Shown here piece after piece: positions 23,993-31,843 of a stretch of DNA of 64,000 nt (the stretch's first letter is position 1; every line of letters begins with the position of its first letter). Origin of the DNA: Paenibacillus sp. 32352 (GTDB taxonomy: Bacteria > Bacillota > Bacilli > Paenibacillales > NBRC-103111); assembly GCF_002042965.1 (NCBI RefSeq), contig NZ_MZNT01000014.1, positions 124,001 to 188,000 of the forward strand, written 5' to 3'. The position numbers and the translations under genes were made by a program. Below the pieces are notes generated by a model. The model was not told where the DNA came from, ran no database searches, and was given only the letters and a program-made list of their open reading frames with translations.

Positions 23993-26341
23993 ATGATGAA
24001 CCCCGTTTACTATAAAAGGCCATTCGGCGCAAACAGCAAGAAAGTCCCTTTTGCCGCAATCGCTCCGGCCAAGACAAGCAAGGACCTGGTATCCGATGAT
24101 GAGTCGGATGCTTTTTATTTCCGCGCTCTGGAGAGCCGCGGCATCGCCCTGAACGCCCGGCAAATTCAGGCGGTGCGGCATTTTGAAGGCCCCATCCTGA
24201 CGCTCGCCGGCGCCGGATCGGGTAAAACCTCCGTGCTGGTGGCGCGCACAGGCTACCTGCTCTCCGTCCGCCATGTGCAGCCGGCTCATATTCTGCTTGT
24301 TACCTTCTCGAGCAAAGCGGCTGCGGAGATGAAGCAGCGGATTGCACAGCTGCCGGGGATCACAAGCCGAATGGCCCAGGAGGTACAGGCGCGTACGTTC
24401 CATTCCTTCTTCCTGCTGCTGCTGCGCAAGCAGGGCTACACGCAGGAGATATTCAGCGAGACGCGCTACCAGCATATTGTATTGAAGCGATTGCTGCGCG
24501 AACGCGGGCTTCAAGATGATTATGAGCCCGAGACCGTGCTCTCCGCGCTCTCTGCGTACAAAATGAATATGACCGACCTGAACGATTTGCCTGAGCGCAC
24601 ACCCGACGAAGCCAACCTGAAGCGCATCTTCCTGCAATATGAGCAGTGGAAGGTCTCTAATAACAAGATGGATTTCGATGATATTTTGGTTTATGCGCAT
24701 CAGCTGCTGAAGGAATCTCCCTCCCTTCTGTCGTCGCTGCAAAATCGTTTCCGATATATCATGAACGACGAATTTCAGGACACCAACAAGCTGCAGTACG
24801 AGCTCGTTCGCATGATCGCGGCTCCGCACAACCATCTGATGGTGGTCGGAGACGACGACCAGACGATCTACACGTTCCAGGGCGCGAACCACGAATTCAT
24901 CCTTCAATTTCATAAGGAATATCCGGGAGCCAGAACGATCACGCTCGATATCAATTACCGTTCGACCTCGAGCATCGTCGGATTAGGCAATGAAGTGATT
25001 CGGCACAATACGCGGCGCAAGAGCAAGACGCTGCAGGCAACGAGGCAAAGCCCGACGCTTCCCCAATATATACGGCCGGGAGACACGGATGAGGAGGCTC
25101 AGGCCGTACTGGGCCGTATCCGGCAGGACGTGGAGCAAGGAATCCGCACCTACAGCGACTTTGCCATCCTGTACCGAACGGCAAGCAGCAGCCGGGCGAT
25201 GCTGGAGGAGCTCGTCATTCAAGGCATTCCGTTCGTTCACTACGGAAGCGTCGATGTGTTCTACGACCAGTGGATGGTCAGACCGGTCATTGATCATTTG
25301 CGGCTCGGCTTGAACCGCCGTGACTTTGAGGCACTGGCGGGCATTCTGCAGACGCTGTATTTGAGCCGCGACAAATGCATGGATTACATTCTTCATCGCG
25401 AAGGCATCCAGCCCAAGAAGGGACCGATGATTCATCTGATGACCTTCCCTGATTTGAAGGATTATCAGAAGGAAAAGGTCAAGGAGCGCATCGAGCTGAT
25501 CCGGGTCCTTGCCGATATGAAGCCTCTGGAGGCCATTCAGGAAATTCGCCGCAGGTTCTACGACGTTTTCCTGGAGACCGCCGACGGGCGGACGTTGACT
25601 CCGCATAAGGAGCTGCTGAAGGAGACGCTGGATGAGCTGGAGGCATCGGCCAAACGATTCAACACGGTTGAGGAATTCGTGAAGCATATCGATCACATGA
25701 CCGAGATGCATCAGGCCATGGAGCAGATGCGCGGCAATCCCGGCGCCGATACGGTCACCTTAATGACCATCCATAAGGCCAAGGGGCTCGAATTCCCCGT
25801 CGTCTTTGCCATAGGGTTATCCGAGGGCATACTGCCCCACAGCTCGGCGGTGGAGGCAGGCGCCGTAACGAAGGGGGACAAGAGAACGAGGCAGCAAATC
25901 CAAGAGGAAGCCTTGGCCGCCCTGGAGGAAGAACGGCGGCTTGCCTATGTAGCGATAACCCGGGCCAAGGAGGAGCTCATCGTGAGCTCCCCTGCGTATT
26001 ACCGCGGCAAGAAGGCGAACGTGTCGCGCTTTATATTGGCGCCGTTCACAGAGGCTTCATCGGCCCCTGGCGGTGCCGTGCGGACGGCGGGAGCCTCCTC
26101 TTCGACGGCACAGTCGGCCTCCGGTGCCGGCGTTACGAGCCGCAGCTATGCGCCGAAGCCGAAGGAGGAGCATGCCTCCTCTCCGAGGAAGCTTCACACG
26201 GTCCCCGCGTGGATCTGCACCAGCGGCAGCTGCCCCGCTTGGGCGCGGATCAGCAGCGCTAAGGAAAGCAAGCTCGAGAACAAGGCTTGCCCGTTATGCC
26301 AGTCTCCGATGGAACGGGGGAGTAAAGAGGTGCCTGTATAG
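23993..26341 (+). CDS. yjcD: UvrD/PcrA-type DNA helicase with C-terminal YdjO-like zinc ribbon (YjcD-like)
   Basis: 782 residues. SF1A helicase motifs in order: motif I LAGAGSGKTSVLVAR (about residue 72), Ia LLVTFSSKAAAEM, motif II NDEFQDTN, motif III VGDDDQTIYTFQGA, IV LDINYRSTSSIV, V VTLMTIHKAKGLEFPVVFAI, VI RRLAYVAITRAKEELIV. All core residues are intact. After a low-complexity Ala/Ser linker (about 690-735) the tail reads AWICTSGSCPAWARI and KACPLCQSPM, a four-cysteine ribbon similar to YdjO. The protein is close in length to B. subtilis YjcD. It should translocate 3'-5' on single-stranded DNA in repair or conflict resolution. Two ATGs in tandem are possible starts. It is monocistronic. 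Confidence 0.9.
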   Translation: MMNPVYYKRPFGANSKKVPFAAIAPAKTSKDLVSDDESDAFYFRALESRGIALNARQIQAVRHFEGPILTLAGAGSGKTSVLVARTGYLLSVRHVQPAHILLVTFSSKAAAEMKQRIAQLPGITSRMAQEVQARTFHSFFLLLLRKQGYTQEIFSETRYQHIVLKRLLRERGLQDDYEPETVLSALSAYKMNMTDLNDLPERTPDEANLKRIFLQYEQWKVSNNKMDFDDILVYAHQLLKESPSLLSSLQNRFRYIMNDEFQDTNKLQYELVRMIAAPHNHLMVVGDDDQTIYTFQGANHEFILQFHKEYPGARTITLDINYRSTSSIVGLGNEVIRHNTRRKSKTLQATRQSPTLPQYIRPGDTDEEAQAVLGRIRQDVEQGIRTYSDFAILYRTASSSRAMLEELVIQGIPFVHYGSVDVFYDQWMVRPVIDHLRLGLNRRDFEALAGILQTLYLSRDKCMDYILHREGIQPKKGPMIHLMTFPDLKDYQKEKVKERIELIRVLADMKPLEAIQEIRRRFYDVFLETADGRTLTPHKELLKETLDELEASAKRFNTVEEFVKHIDHMTEMHQAMEQMRGNPGADTVTLMTIHKAKGLEFPVVFAIGLSEGILPHSSAVEAGAVTKGDKRTRQQIQEEALAALEEERRLAYVAITRAKEELIVSSPAYYRGKKANVSRFILAPFTEASSAPGGAVRTAGASSSTAQSASGAGVTSRSYAPKPKEEHASSPRKLHTVPAWICTSGSCPAWARISSAKESKLENKACPLCQSPMERGSKEVPV

Positions 26342-26585
26342 CCTCTGGTGCGAACCTTGCTGCGGACCGCCGAACTCGATCGGCCGCCTGGCGGCGCAGT
26401 GGTGCCCGCCTCGGCCTCATGCAAGTTGAACACCCCGGGACGAACCCGCTCCGCCGCCCCGCTGCGATAAAGGAATCCATCGTGAAAGCGCCGATGCAGC
26501 TTAGCATTTTAGCATTAATGGGAATTCTTGCGCGGATTTCTATTCCGTCTTATAATCCTCAAAAAACGGAATAAAGGAGGATAGG

Positions 26586-27473
26586 ATGATGCGCAAGCTT
26601 CAACGATACAGCATGATAGCGGCGGGTACGCTCGTCGTCGCGCTCGGCTTCAACTGGTTCCTGAACCCGAACCATATCGCCTCCGGCGGCTTGTCGGGCG
26701 CCTCCATTCTGCTGGGAAGCCTGTGGAATACGGACTCTATGATGATTTTGTGGGCAGGCAGCGTTCTCCTTCTGCTGCTCAGCGCGTTCATTCTGGGCCT
26801 TCGTTCCCTTGCCGCCTCCGTGACCGGCTCGATCCTGATGCCATTCTTCGTGCTGCTCACGCATTCCTTGCGACCGCTGACCGATAACCCCCTGCTGGCC
26901 GCCATCTATGGCGGCGCAATGACGGGAGTGGGACTCGGCATCGTCTTTCGGGCCCATGGCAATACGGGAGGCTTTACACTGGTGGCGCAAATGCTTCACA
27001 AGTGGCTTGGCGTCAAGCCTAGTCAGGCCATCATGGCGATGGACTCCGTGGTCGTCATCTCCGCAGGAATACTGCTGGCCCCGGAGAAGGCTTTGTACGC
27101 GCTGGTCAGTGTATTCGTGACACGCAAGGCCATGGACATGGTGCTGAAGCTGCAAAAAAGCTCCAAGGTCGCCTATATCATTACATCCCGGGAGTACGAA
27201 CAGGCGCTCAGCAAGGCCGTGCTGGAGGATTTGGACCGCGGCATGACCAAGCTGTCCGGCACCGGAGGATACACCGACGATCACCGCGTGATCATGATGG
27301 TTGTACTGGCGGCCGATAAAGCGCGCAAGCTAAAGCTACTTGTACAGGCCTTGGACCCCCATGCTTTTATCGTCTTTACCGAAGCCGATGACGTGGCTGG
27401 AGAAGGCTTCAACCAGGAATTGGAGACAACCTGCTCATGGAAGCGTGCATCGGAATCGTCCGTCCGGCTGTAG
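26586..27473 (+). CDS. YitT-family membrane protein (DUF161 plus DUF2179)
   Basis: 295 residues. Five or six membrane helices cover residues 8-180, including the motif FNWFLNPNHIASGGLSGASI near the start and FRAHGNTGGFTLVAQML. The cytosolic C-terminal domain (VAYIITSREYEQALSKAVLE, then GGYTDDHRVIMMVVLAADKA, and DPHAFIVFTEADDVAGEGF) is DUF2179. The role of the family is not established. The ATG at 26586 follows GGAGGATAGG; a second ATG follows directly. The 3' end overlaps the convergent Nudix gene by 39 bp. Confidence 0.88.
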   Translation: MMRKLQRYSMIAAGTLVVALGFNWFLNPNHIASGGLSGASILLGSLWNTDSMMILWAGSVLLLLLSAFILGLRSLAASVTGSILMPFFVLLTHSLRPLTDNPLLAAIYGGAMTGVGLGIVFRAHGNTGGFTLVAQMLHKWLGVKPSQAIMAMDSVVVISAGILLAPEKALYALVSVFVTRKAMDMVLKLQKSSKVAYIITSREYEQALSKAVLEDLDRGMTKLSGTGGYTDDHRVIMMVVLAADKARKLKLLVQALDPHAFIVFTEADDVAGEGFNQELETTCSWKRASESSVRL

Positions 27474-27905
27474 CCATTCTATCGTCGCATTAAAAACACC
27501 GGTATCGGTCAAGCTGCGGGCTATCATCGCTCTGTAATAATCAGGGACCCGTTCATCGGTAGACAACGTGGACAGTTCCACCCATTCGGGGACATGCTTC
27601 TCCGGCTCCAGCACGGCTAGCTCCCCTTCCAAGCATGTGCTGACAAAGAACATAGTGACGGCATGATCCTTATTCGTATGATTGATATACGATACGATCC
27701 CCCGCAGCTTAGGATCCGATATGGTGAGACCCGTCTCTTCCCTCATTTCGCGAATACAAGCCTGCTCTAACGTTTCATGCAGCTCCACCCCTCCGCCCGG
27801 CGGGGTCAGCTGATTGTAATTGAAATAGGAGCGGATTCGTTTCTTCATCAACACAATACTGCTCTCCCTTACGCCAATGCAGGCCACTCTGACTCGAATA
27901 GACAT
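27435..27905 (-). CDS. Nudix hydrolase
   Basis: 156 residues. The Nudix box GGVELHETLEQACI followed by REMREETGL (about residues 38-60) is complete. The N-terminal part RVRVACIGVRESSIVLMKKR is the usual first strand of MutT-like proteins. The substrate is unknown. The ATG at 27905 follows AAAGGAGAG. The last 39 bp overlap the yitT 3' end on the other strand, leaving no room for a private terminator. Confidence 0.87.
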   Translation of the reverse strand: MSIRVRVACIGVRESSIVLMKKRIRSYFNYNQLTPPGGGVELHETLEQACIREMREETGLTISDPKLRGIVSYINHTNKDHAVTMFFVSTCLEGELAVLEPEKHVPEWVELSTLSTDERVPDYYRAMIARSLTDTGVFNATIEWLQPDGRFRCTLP

Positions 27906-28155
27906 AGAACTCTCTCCTTTGAATTCATGTACAACGAAGAACCCCCTTCCAATGAAAGGGGGCTAATGTCGATTCGACGGTTTCCTTCCCTCTCATCTAT
28001 CGAGGCAGTCATCGCCTCGCAGGAATTTGCACCGTGCTTGCTCTTGACAAGCCGGTTGCCGCGGCTTCATCGGGCCAGTCCCTCCGCCGAACTCTGGATA
28101 AGAGAAGTGTTCAATTGCAGGTTTGATTATAATCCCATCTATCTATATTTGGCAA

Positions 28156-29139
28156 TCATTTGAAATACTGGATACCCATCGCTTCACGGACCTCCAGCAT
28201 CGTTTCCTTAGCTACAGCCCGCGCCTTCTCCGTTCCCGCCATCAGCATCTCATCTATGAAGCCCGGCTTGGCGGCCGCCTGCTGCCTGCGCTCCCGAATC
28301 GGCTCCAAGAGCTCGTTCATCGCAGAGATGATCAGCTTCTTGCAATCGGCGCAGCCGATGCGGCCCTTGGAGCAGCTCTCGCGGATCTCCTCCTTGCCCT
28401 CCGGACGGAATGCGGCATGATAGCCATACATCGGGCAAATCTCCGGATGCCCCGGGTCCTGCTTGTGGATGCGGCTCGGGTCGGTTTTCGCCTTCTTGAT
28501 CTTGTCCGTCAGCTCCGCCTTCGACGAATCGAGATAGATTGCGTTGCCAAGACTCTTGCTCATCTTGCTGTTTCCGTCCAAGCCATCCAGCCGCTCCCCT
28601 ACGAGGGCTCTCGGCTCGACAAGCACCGGGGCGTACAAATCGTTAAAGCGCCGTACAATTTTGCGCGTCTGCTCGATGTGCGGGATTTGGTCTTCGCCGA
28701 CAGGAATTAATGTCGCTTTACAAAACGCGATATCCGCCGACTGACTGACCGGATAACCCAGAAAGCCGTAATACATATCCTTGTACCCGCGTTCGTTCGC
28801 CTCCGTCTTAATCGTGGGATTATGCCGCAGCGAGTTGACTGTGACGAACATCGAGAAGTAGACGGTCAGCTCGGCGATTTCCGGAATCATCGATTGAACG
28901 AACAGGGTCGCCTTCTCTGGATCAATGCCTACGGCGAGATAATCCATCGCTACATTCCTCAGGTTGTCCCGGATCAGCTGCGGGTTGTCAAAATGCGTCG
29001 TCAATGCCTGCACATCCGCAAGCAAAATAAAGGTTTCATATTGATGCTGCAGCTCCACCCGATTTTTCAAGCTTCCGACGTAATGGCCAAGGTGCAGCTT
29101 GCCGGTAATGCGATCTCCTGTTAATACACGTTCTTTCAT
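28156..29139 (-). CDS. trpS: Tryptophanyl-tRNA synthetase
   Basis: 327 residues, the normal length for bacterial TrpRS. Class I signatures: GKLHLGHYVGSL (HIGH motif, about residues 13-24) and GNSKMSKSLGNAIYL (KMSKS, about 193-207); the ATP/Trp pocket segment GYPVSQSADIAFCKATLIPV and DQIPHIEQTR are also conserved. It charges tRNA-Trp. The ATG at 29139 follows GAGGAGG. Upstream lie a T-box leader (29297-29580) and an overlapping ORF with three Trp codons (29036-29218), so expression probably responds to charged tRNA-Trp at two levels. Confidence 0.96.
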   Translation of the reverse strand: MKERVLTGDRITGKLHLGHYVGSLKNRVELQHQYETFILLADVQALTTHFDNPQLIRDNLRNVAMDYLAVGIDPEKATLFVQSMIPEIAELTVYFSMFVTVNSLRHNPTIKTEANERGYKDMYYGFLGYPVSQSADIAFCKATLIPVGEDQIPHIEQTRKIVRRFNDLYAPVLVEPRALVGERLDGLDGNSKMSKSLGNAIYLDSSKAELTDKIKKAKTDPSRIHKQDPGHPEICPMYGYHAAFRPEGKEEIRESCSKGRIGCADCKKLIISAMNELLEPIRERRQQAAAKPGFIDEMLMAGTEKARAVAKETMLEVREAMGIQYFK

Positions 29140-29218
29140 GGAACATCCTCCTCAAAGTTACATAATGGTAGTTGTTTAATAATTGATCGTTACTGCGCCA
29201 CCACCAGCCGTCTTCCAT
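29036..29218 (-). CDS. Trp-rich upstream ORF overlapping the trpS start
   Basis: The ATG at 29218 follows AAAGGGGG by 8 nt and begins MEDGWWWRSNDQLLNNYHYV; three consecutive TGG codons occupy 29198-29206. The frame passes the trpS ribosome binding site and stops 104 bp inside trpS in another frame (60 codons in all); the part after trpS begins looks non-coding. A leader with consecutive Trp codons between a tRNA-Trp T-box and a Trp gene recalls rtpLP, the leader peptide of the B. subtilis rtpA (anti-TRAP) operon. A ribosome stalled at WWW would leave the trpS start free; one that reads on would cover it. The mechanism is inferred. Confidence 0.6.
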   Translation of the reverse strand: MEDGWWWRSNDQLLNNYHYVTLRRMFHERTCINRRSHYRQAAPWPLRRKLEKSGGAAASI

Positions 29219-29296
29219 GGCCATCACCCCCTTTAAAAAATATAGATGAACCGGCATCGCATCGATGCTGCCCGTTTCTGAAACAGTGAGAACAAC

Positions 29297-29580
29297 AAAA
29301 AAACTTCGTCCTAAAAAGGACGAAGTTGAATTCGCGGTACCACCTTCATTAGCCTGCCTCTAAGCAGACTCGCTCTACAGGTACGGAGGCGCAGCAGCCC
29401 TTTTTCGAGAGCTCTTCCTCGATACCCTGTCTCTTCTAACGGTGAGACATCCGCTTCACCTACCGGCCGTAAGCCTTCAGATCCGCACTCCGAAGCCCAT
29501 TCAACGCTGCACCGACACGGATTCGCACCACCCATCCGCTCTCTGAAGTCTTTAGCTTCGTCTACTCTTCTTCATCATCG
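29297..29580 (-). ncRNA. T-box riboswitch (tRNA-Trp) upstream of trpS
   Basis: The minus strand carries the diagnostic antiterminator sequence AATGAAGGTGGTACCGCG (29333-29350), followed by a terminator with stem AACTTCGTCCT/AGGACGAAGTT (29302-29327) and a T run. Upstream is a long stem I with GGATGGGTGGTGCGAATCC. A TGG at 29497-29499 is a plausible specifier codon for Trp, matching the downstream synthetase. Uncharged tRNA-Trp would stabilise the antiterminator. Confidence 0.92.
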
Positions 29581-29644
29581 TGAACTATTCATTTGATTCA
29601 GTATAGCACACTCGATTTGTAAAATCATTACAAATATTCGCCAG

Positions 29645-30637
29645 CTACCCTTTCAGGATGCTCTCGATAGCGGCAAGCTCCTCTTCGCTGAAGCTCAGGT
29701 TGCTTAAGCCCGCCACCGCATCTTCAATCTGGCTCACCTTGCTCGCGCCGATCAATGCGGAGGTCACTCGACCGCCCCTCAATACCCACGCAATAGCCAT
29801 TTGCGACAGCTTTTGCCCGCGCTGCTTAGCCAGCTCGTCAAGACGACGGACTTTGCCTAGCATTTCATCCGTTAATTCCTCCGGCTTGAGGAATACGCTG
29901 GAGCCTGCGGCACGGGAATCCTTCGGAATGCCGTTCAAATAGCGGTCCGTCAAGATGCCTTTGAACAGAGGCGAATACGCGATGCTGCCCACTCCTTGCT
30001 CCTCCAGCACATCCAGCAGGCCGTCCTCGACCCAGCGATCCAGCATGGAATATCTAGGCTGATGGATGACCACCGGAGTTCCCATGCTCTTCAGAATCGC
30101 GATTGCTTCCTTCGCACGGTCCGCCCTGTAATTGGAGATCCCGACATACAGCGCCTTCCCTTGACGCACCAGCAGATCCAGCGCTCCCATCGTCTCTTCC
30201 AACGGCGTGTTGGCATCCGGACGGTGATGATAGAAGATATCGACATAATCCAGATTCATCCGCTTCAAGCTTTGATCAAGACTGGACACGATGTATTTCT
30301 TCGATCCGAAATCTCCGTAAGGTCCAGGCCACATGCGGTAGCCCGCTTTAGTGGAAATAATCATTTCATCGCGGTAACCGGCAAAGTCGGCCTGCAGCAT
30401 TTTGCCGAAGTTTTCCTCCGCGCTTCCCGGAGGCGGCCCGTAGTTGTTCGCCAGGTCAAAGTGCGTGATGCCCAGGTCGAACGCACGTCGTACCATAGCT
30501 CTGCCGTTCTCGTAAGAATCGTGGCCTCCGAAGTTATGCCAAAGACCCAGGGATACGGCCGGAAGCATGAGTCCGGATGTGCCGCATCGGTTGTATACCA
30601 TCGTTTCGTATCTTTCATTGCTAGGGATATAGCTCAT
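29645..30637 (-). CDS. Aldo/keto reductase (YghZ/Gpr type)
   Basis: 330 residues with the AKR barrel: GTSGLMLPAVSLGLWHNFGG at the start, the catalytic tetrad Asp and Tyr in FDLANNYGPPPGSAEENFG, Lys in MIISTKAGYRMWPGPYGDFG, and His in VDIFYHHRPDANTPLEE. NADPH site: IGASKVSQIEDA near the end. The GPPPGSAEENFG loop and YRMWPGPYG identify the YghZ group, which reduces L-glyceraldehyde 3-phosphate and methylglyoxal. The ATG at 30637 follows AGGAGGAG. An AraC-type regulator is divergent 250 bp away and may control it. Confidence 0.9.
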   Translation of the reverse strand: MSYIPSNERYETMVYNRCGTSGLMLPAVSLGLWHNFGGHDSYENGRAMVRRAFDLGITHFDLANNYGPPPGSAEENFGKMLQADFAGYRDEMIISTKAGYRMWPGPYGDFGSKKYIVSSLDQSLKRMNLDYVDIFYHHRPDANTPLEETMGALDLLVRQGKALYVGISNYRADRAKEAIAILKSMGTPVVIHQPRYSMLDRWVEDGLLDVLEEQGVGSIAYSPLFKGILTDRYLNGIPKDSRAAGSSVFLKPEELTDEMLGKVRRLDELAKQRGQKLSQMAIAWVLRGGRVTSALIGASKVSQIEDAVAGLSNLSFSEEELAAIESILKG

Positions 30638-30893
30638 TGTTTCTCCTCCTTTAGAGTTCTATGAGAAATGCTTGTTCCTTGATCGGGGGACTCCTTAACT
30701 GCAGGATATCCTATCTTGTGTCAAAAAAACTCATCGTTCACAGCCTGTCTGACGAAGAGACAGCTCCCTTCATACAATCGTCCAGCCTACTTCCATTCTA
30801 TATCGGGGGACAAGCATTCCATATGTCAGCATGAGTTCTTTATATGGTATAATGTCTCACAGTAAACATCGTACCTTACGACGGAGGCTGCAT

Positions 30894-31727
30894 ATGGGCT
30901 ATCACGACTACAGATTTCATTCCGACCGCTCGATCCGCACTATAGAATTAAAACTTTTTTATTCCGGATTCGAGCACTGCTCGCCGGGGCACTCCTGGGG
31001 ACCGGCGCTGAAGGACCATTACAAAATATTGTATGTCCATAGCGGCCAAGGCATTTACCGTGCCGGTGACCATACCTACCGTTTGGGCTCGGGAGACGTC
31101 TTCCTGCTGACTCCTGATGCCGTAGCCTACTACCGCGCCGATGATCAGGACCCGTGGACCTACTCCTGGATCGCCTTTAACGGGCTGAACGCCGAGCTGT
31201 ACTTACGCCGGGCCCATTTATCTGTGGAGCATCCCGTCTTCCATTGCACCCGGAGGGAAGCGCTTGAAGCCTGCTTTCAGCAGGTTTACGAAGCCAGCAA
31301 AATGAGCAGTACCCGCGATACCCGAATGTTAAGCGCTTTATACGGCTTTTTATCCGTACTGATTGAAGAGGCCGAGTGCAAGCACCCTGAAGCCAAGCAG
31401 GACAACACGCAGGACTTGTATGTCAAAAAAGCCATCGAATTCGTTCACAACAATTATTCCCAAGCTATCACGATCAGTGAAATAGCGGATTGGATCGGAC
31501 TGGAGCGCAAATACATGTCCAAGCTGTTTAAGGCCGCCACAGGGCTGACTCCGCAAGATTACCTGATCCATTTTCGAATCAGCAAAGCATGCGAGTTAAT
31601 GAGCAATCCTTCGCTGTCCATCGGTGAGATCGCTTATTCCGTAGGCTATAAGGACCAGCTGTTATTTTCCAAAATGTTCAAAAAACTGAAAAAGCAGTCT
31701 CCCAGCGAATATCGCAGATCCTCCTGA
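30894..31727 (+). CDS. AraC-family transcriptional regulator
   Basis: 277 residues from the ATG at 30894, preceded by GGAGG with a 6-nt spacer; the frame upstream to 30831 overlaps the TATAAT at 30848-30853. The N-terminal cupin sensor (HYKILYVHSGQGIYRAGDHT, then YRLGSGDVFLLTP) is followed by two HTH motifs at the C-terminus: ITISEIADWIGLERKYMSKL and IGEIAYSVGYKDQLLFSKMF. Such regulators respond to sugars or related ligands. It is divergent from an aldo/keto reductase, a likely target. Confidence 0.9.
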   Translation: MGYHDYRFHSDRSIRTIELKLFYSGFEHCSPGHSWGPALKDHYKILYVHSGQGIYRAGDHTYRLGSGDVFLLTPDAVAYYRADDQDPWTYSWIAFNGLNAELYLRRAHLSVEHPVFHCTRREALEACFQQVYEASKMSSTRDTRMLSALYGFLSVLIEEAECKHPEAKQDNTQDLYVKKAIEFVHNNYSQAITISEIADWIGLERKYMSKLFKAATGLTPQDYLIHFRISKACELMSNPSLSIGEIAYSVGYKDQLLFSKMFKKLKKQSPSEYRRSS

Positions 31728-31843
31728 TCCTAACTAGGACCTTATAACCAAATTTCGCAAAGTATCTGTCGAATTTTGGAAGGGATTAGTTCTCCAGTAG
31801 CGAATAGTAGTAGGACAACATTCAATAACTGGAGGATTATGTC

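Noticed and set aside
23906..24913. 335-codon minus-strand frame opposite the helicase gene
   Set aside because: Antisense shadow of a well-supported helicase with all motifs on the plus strand.
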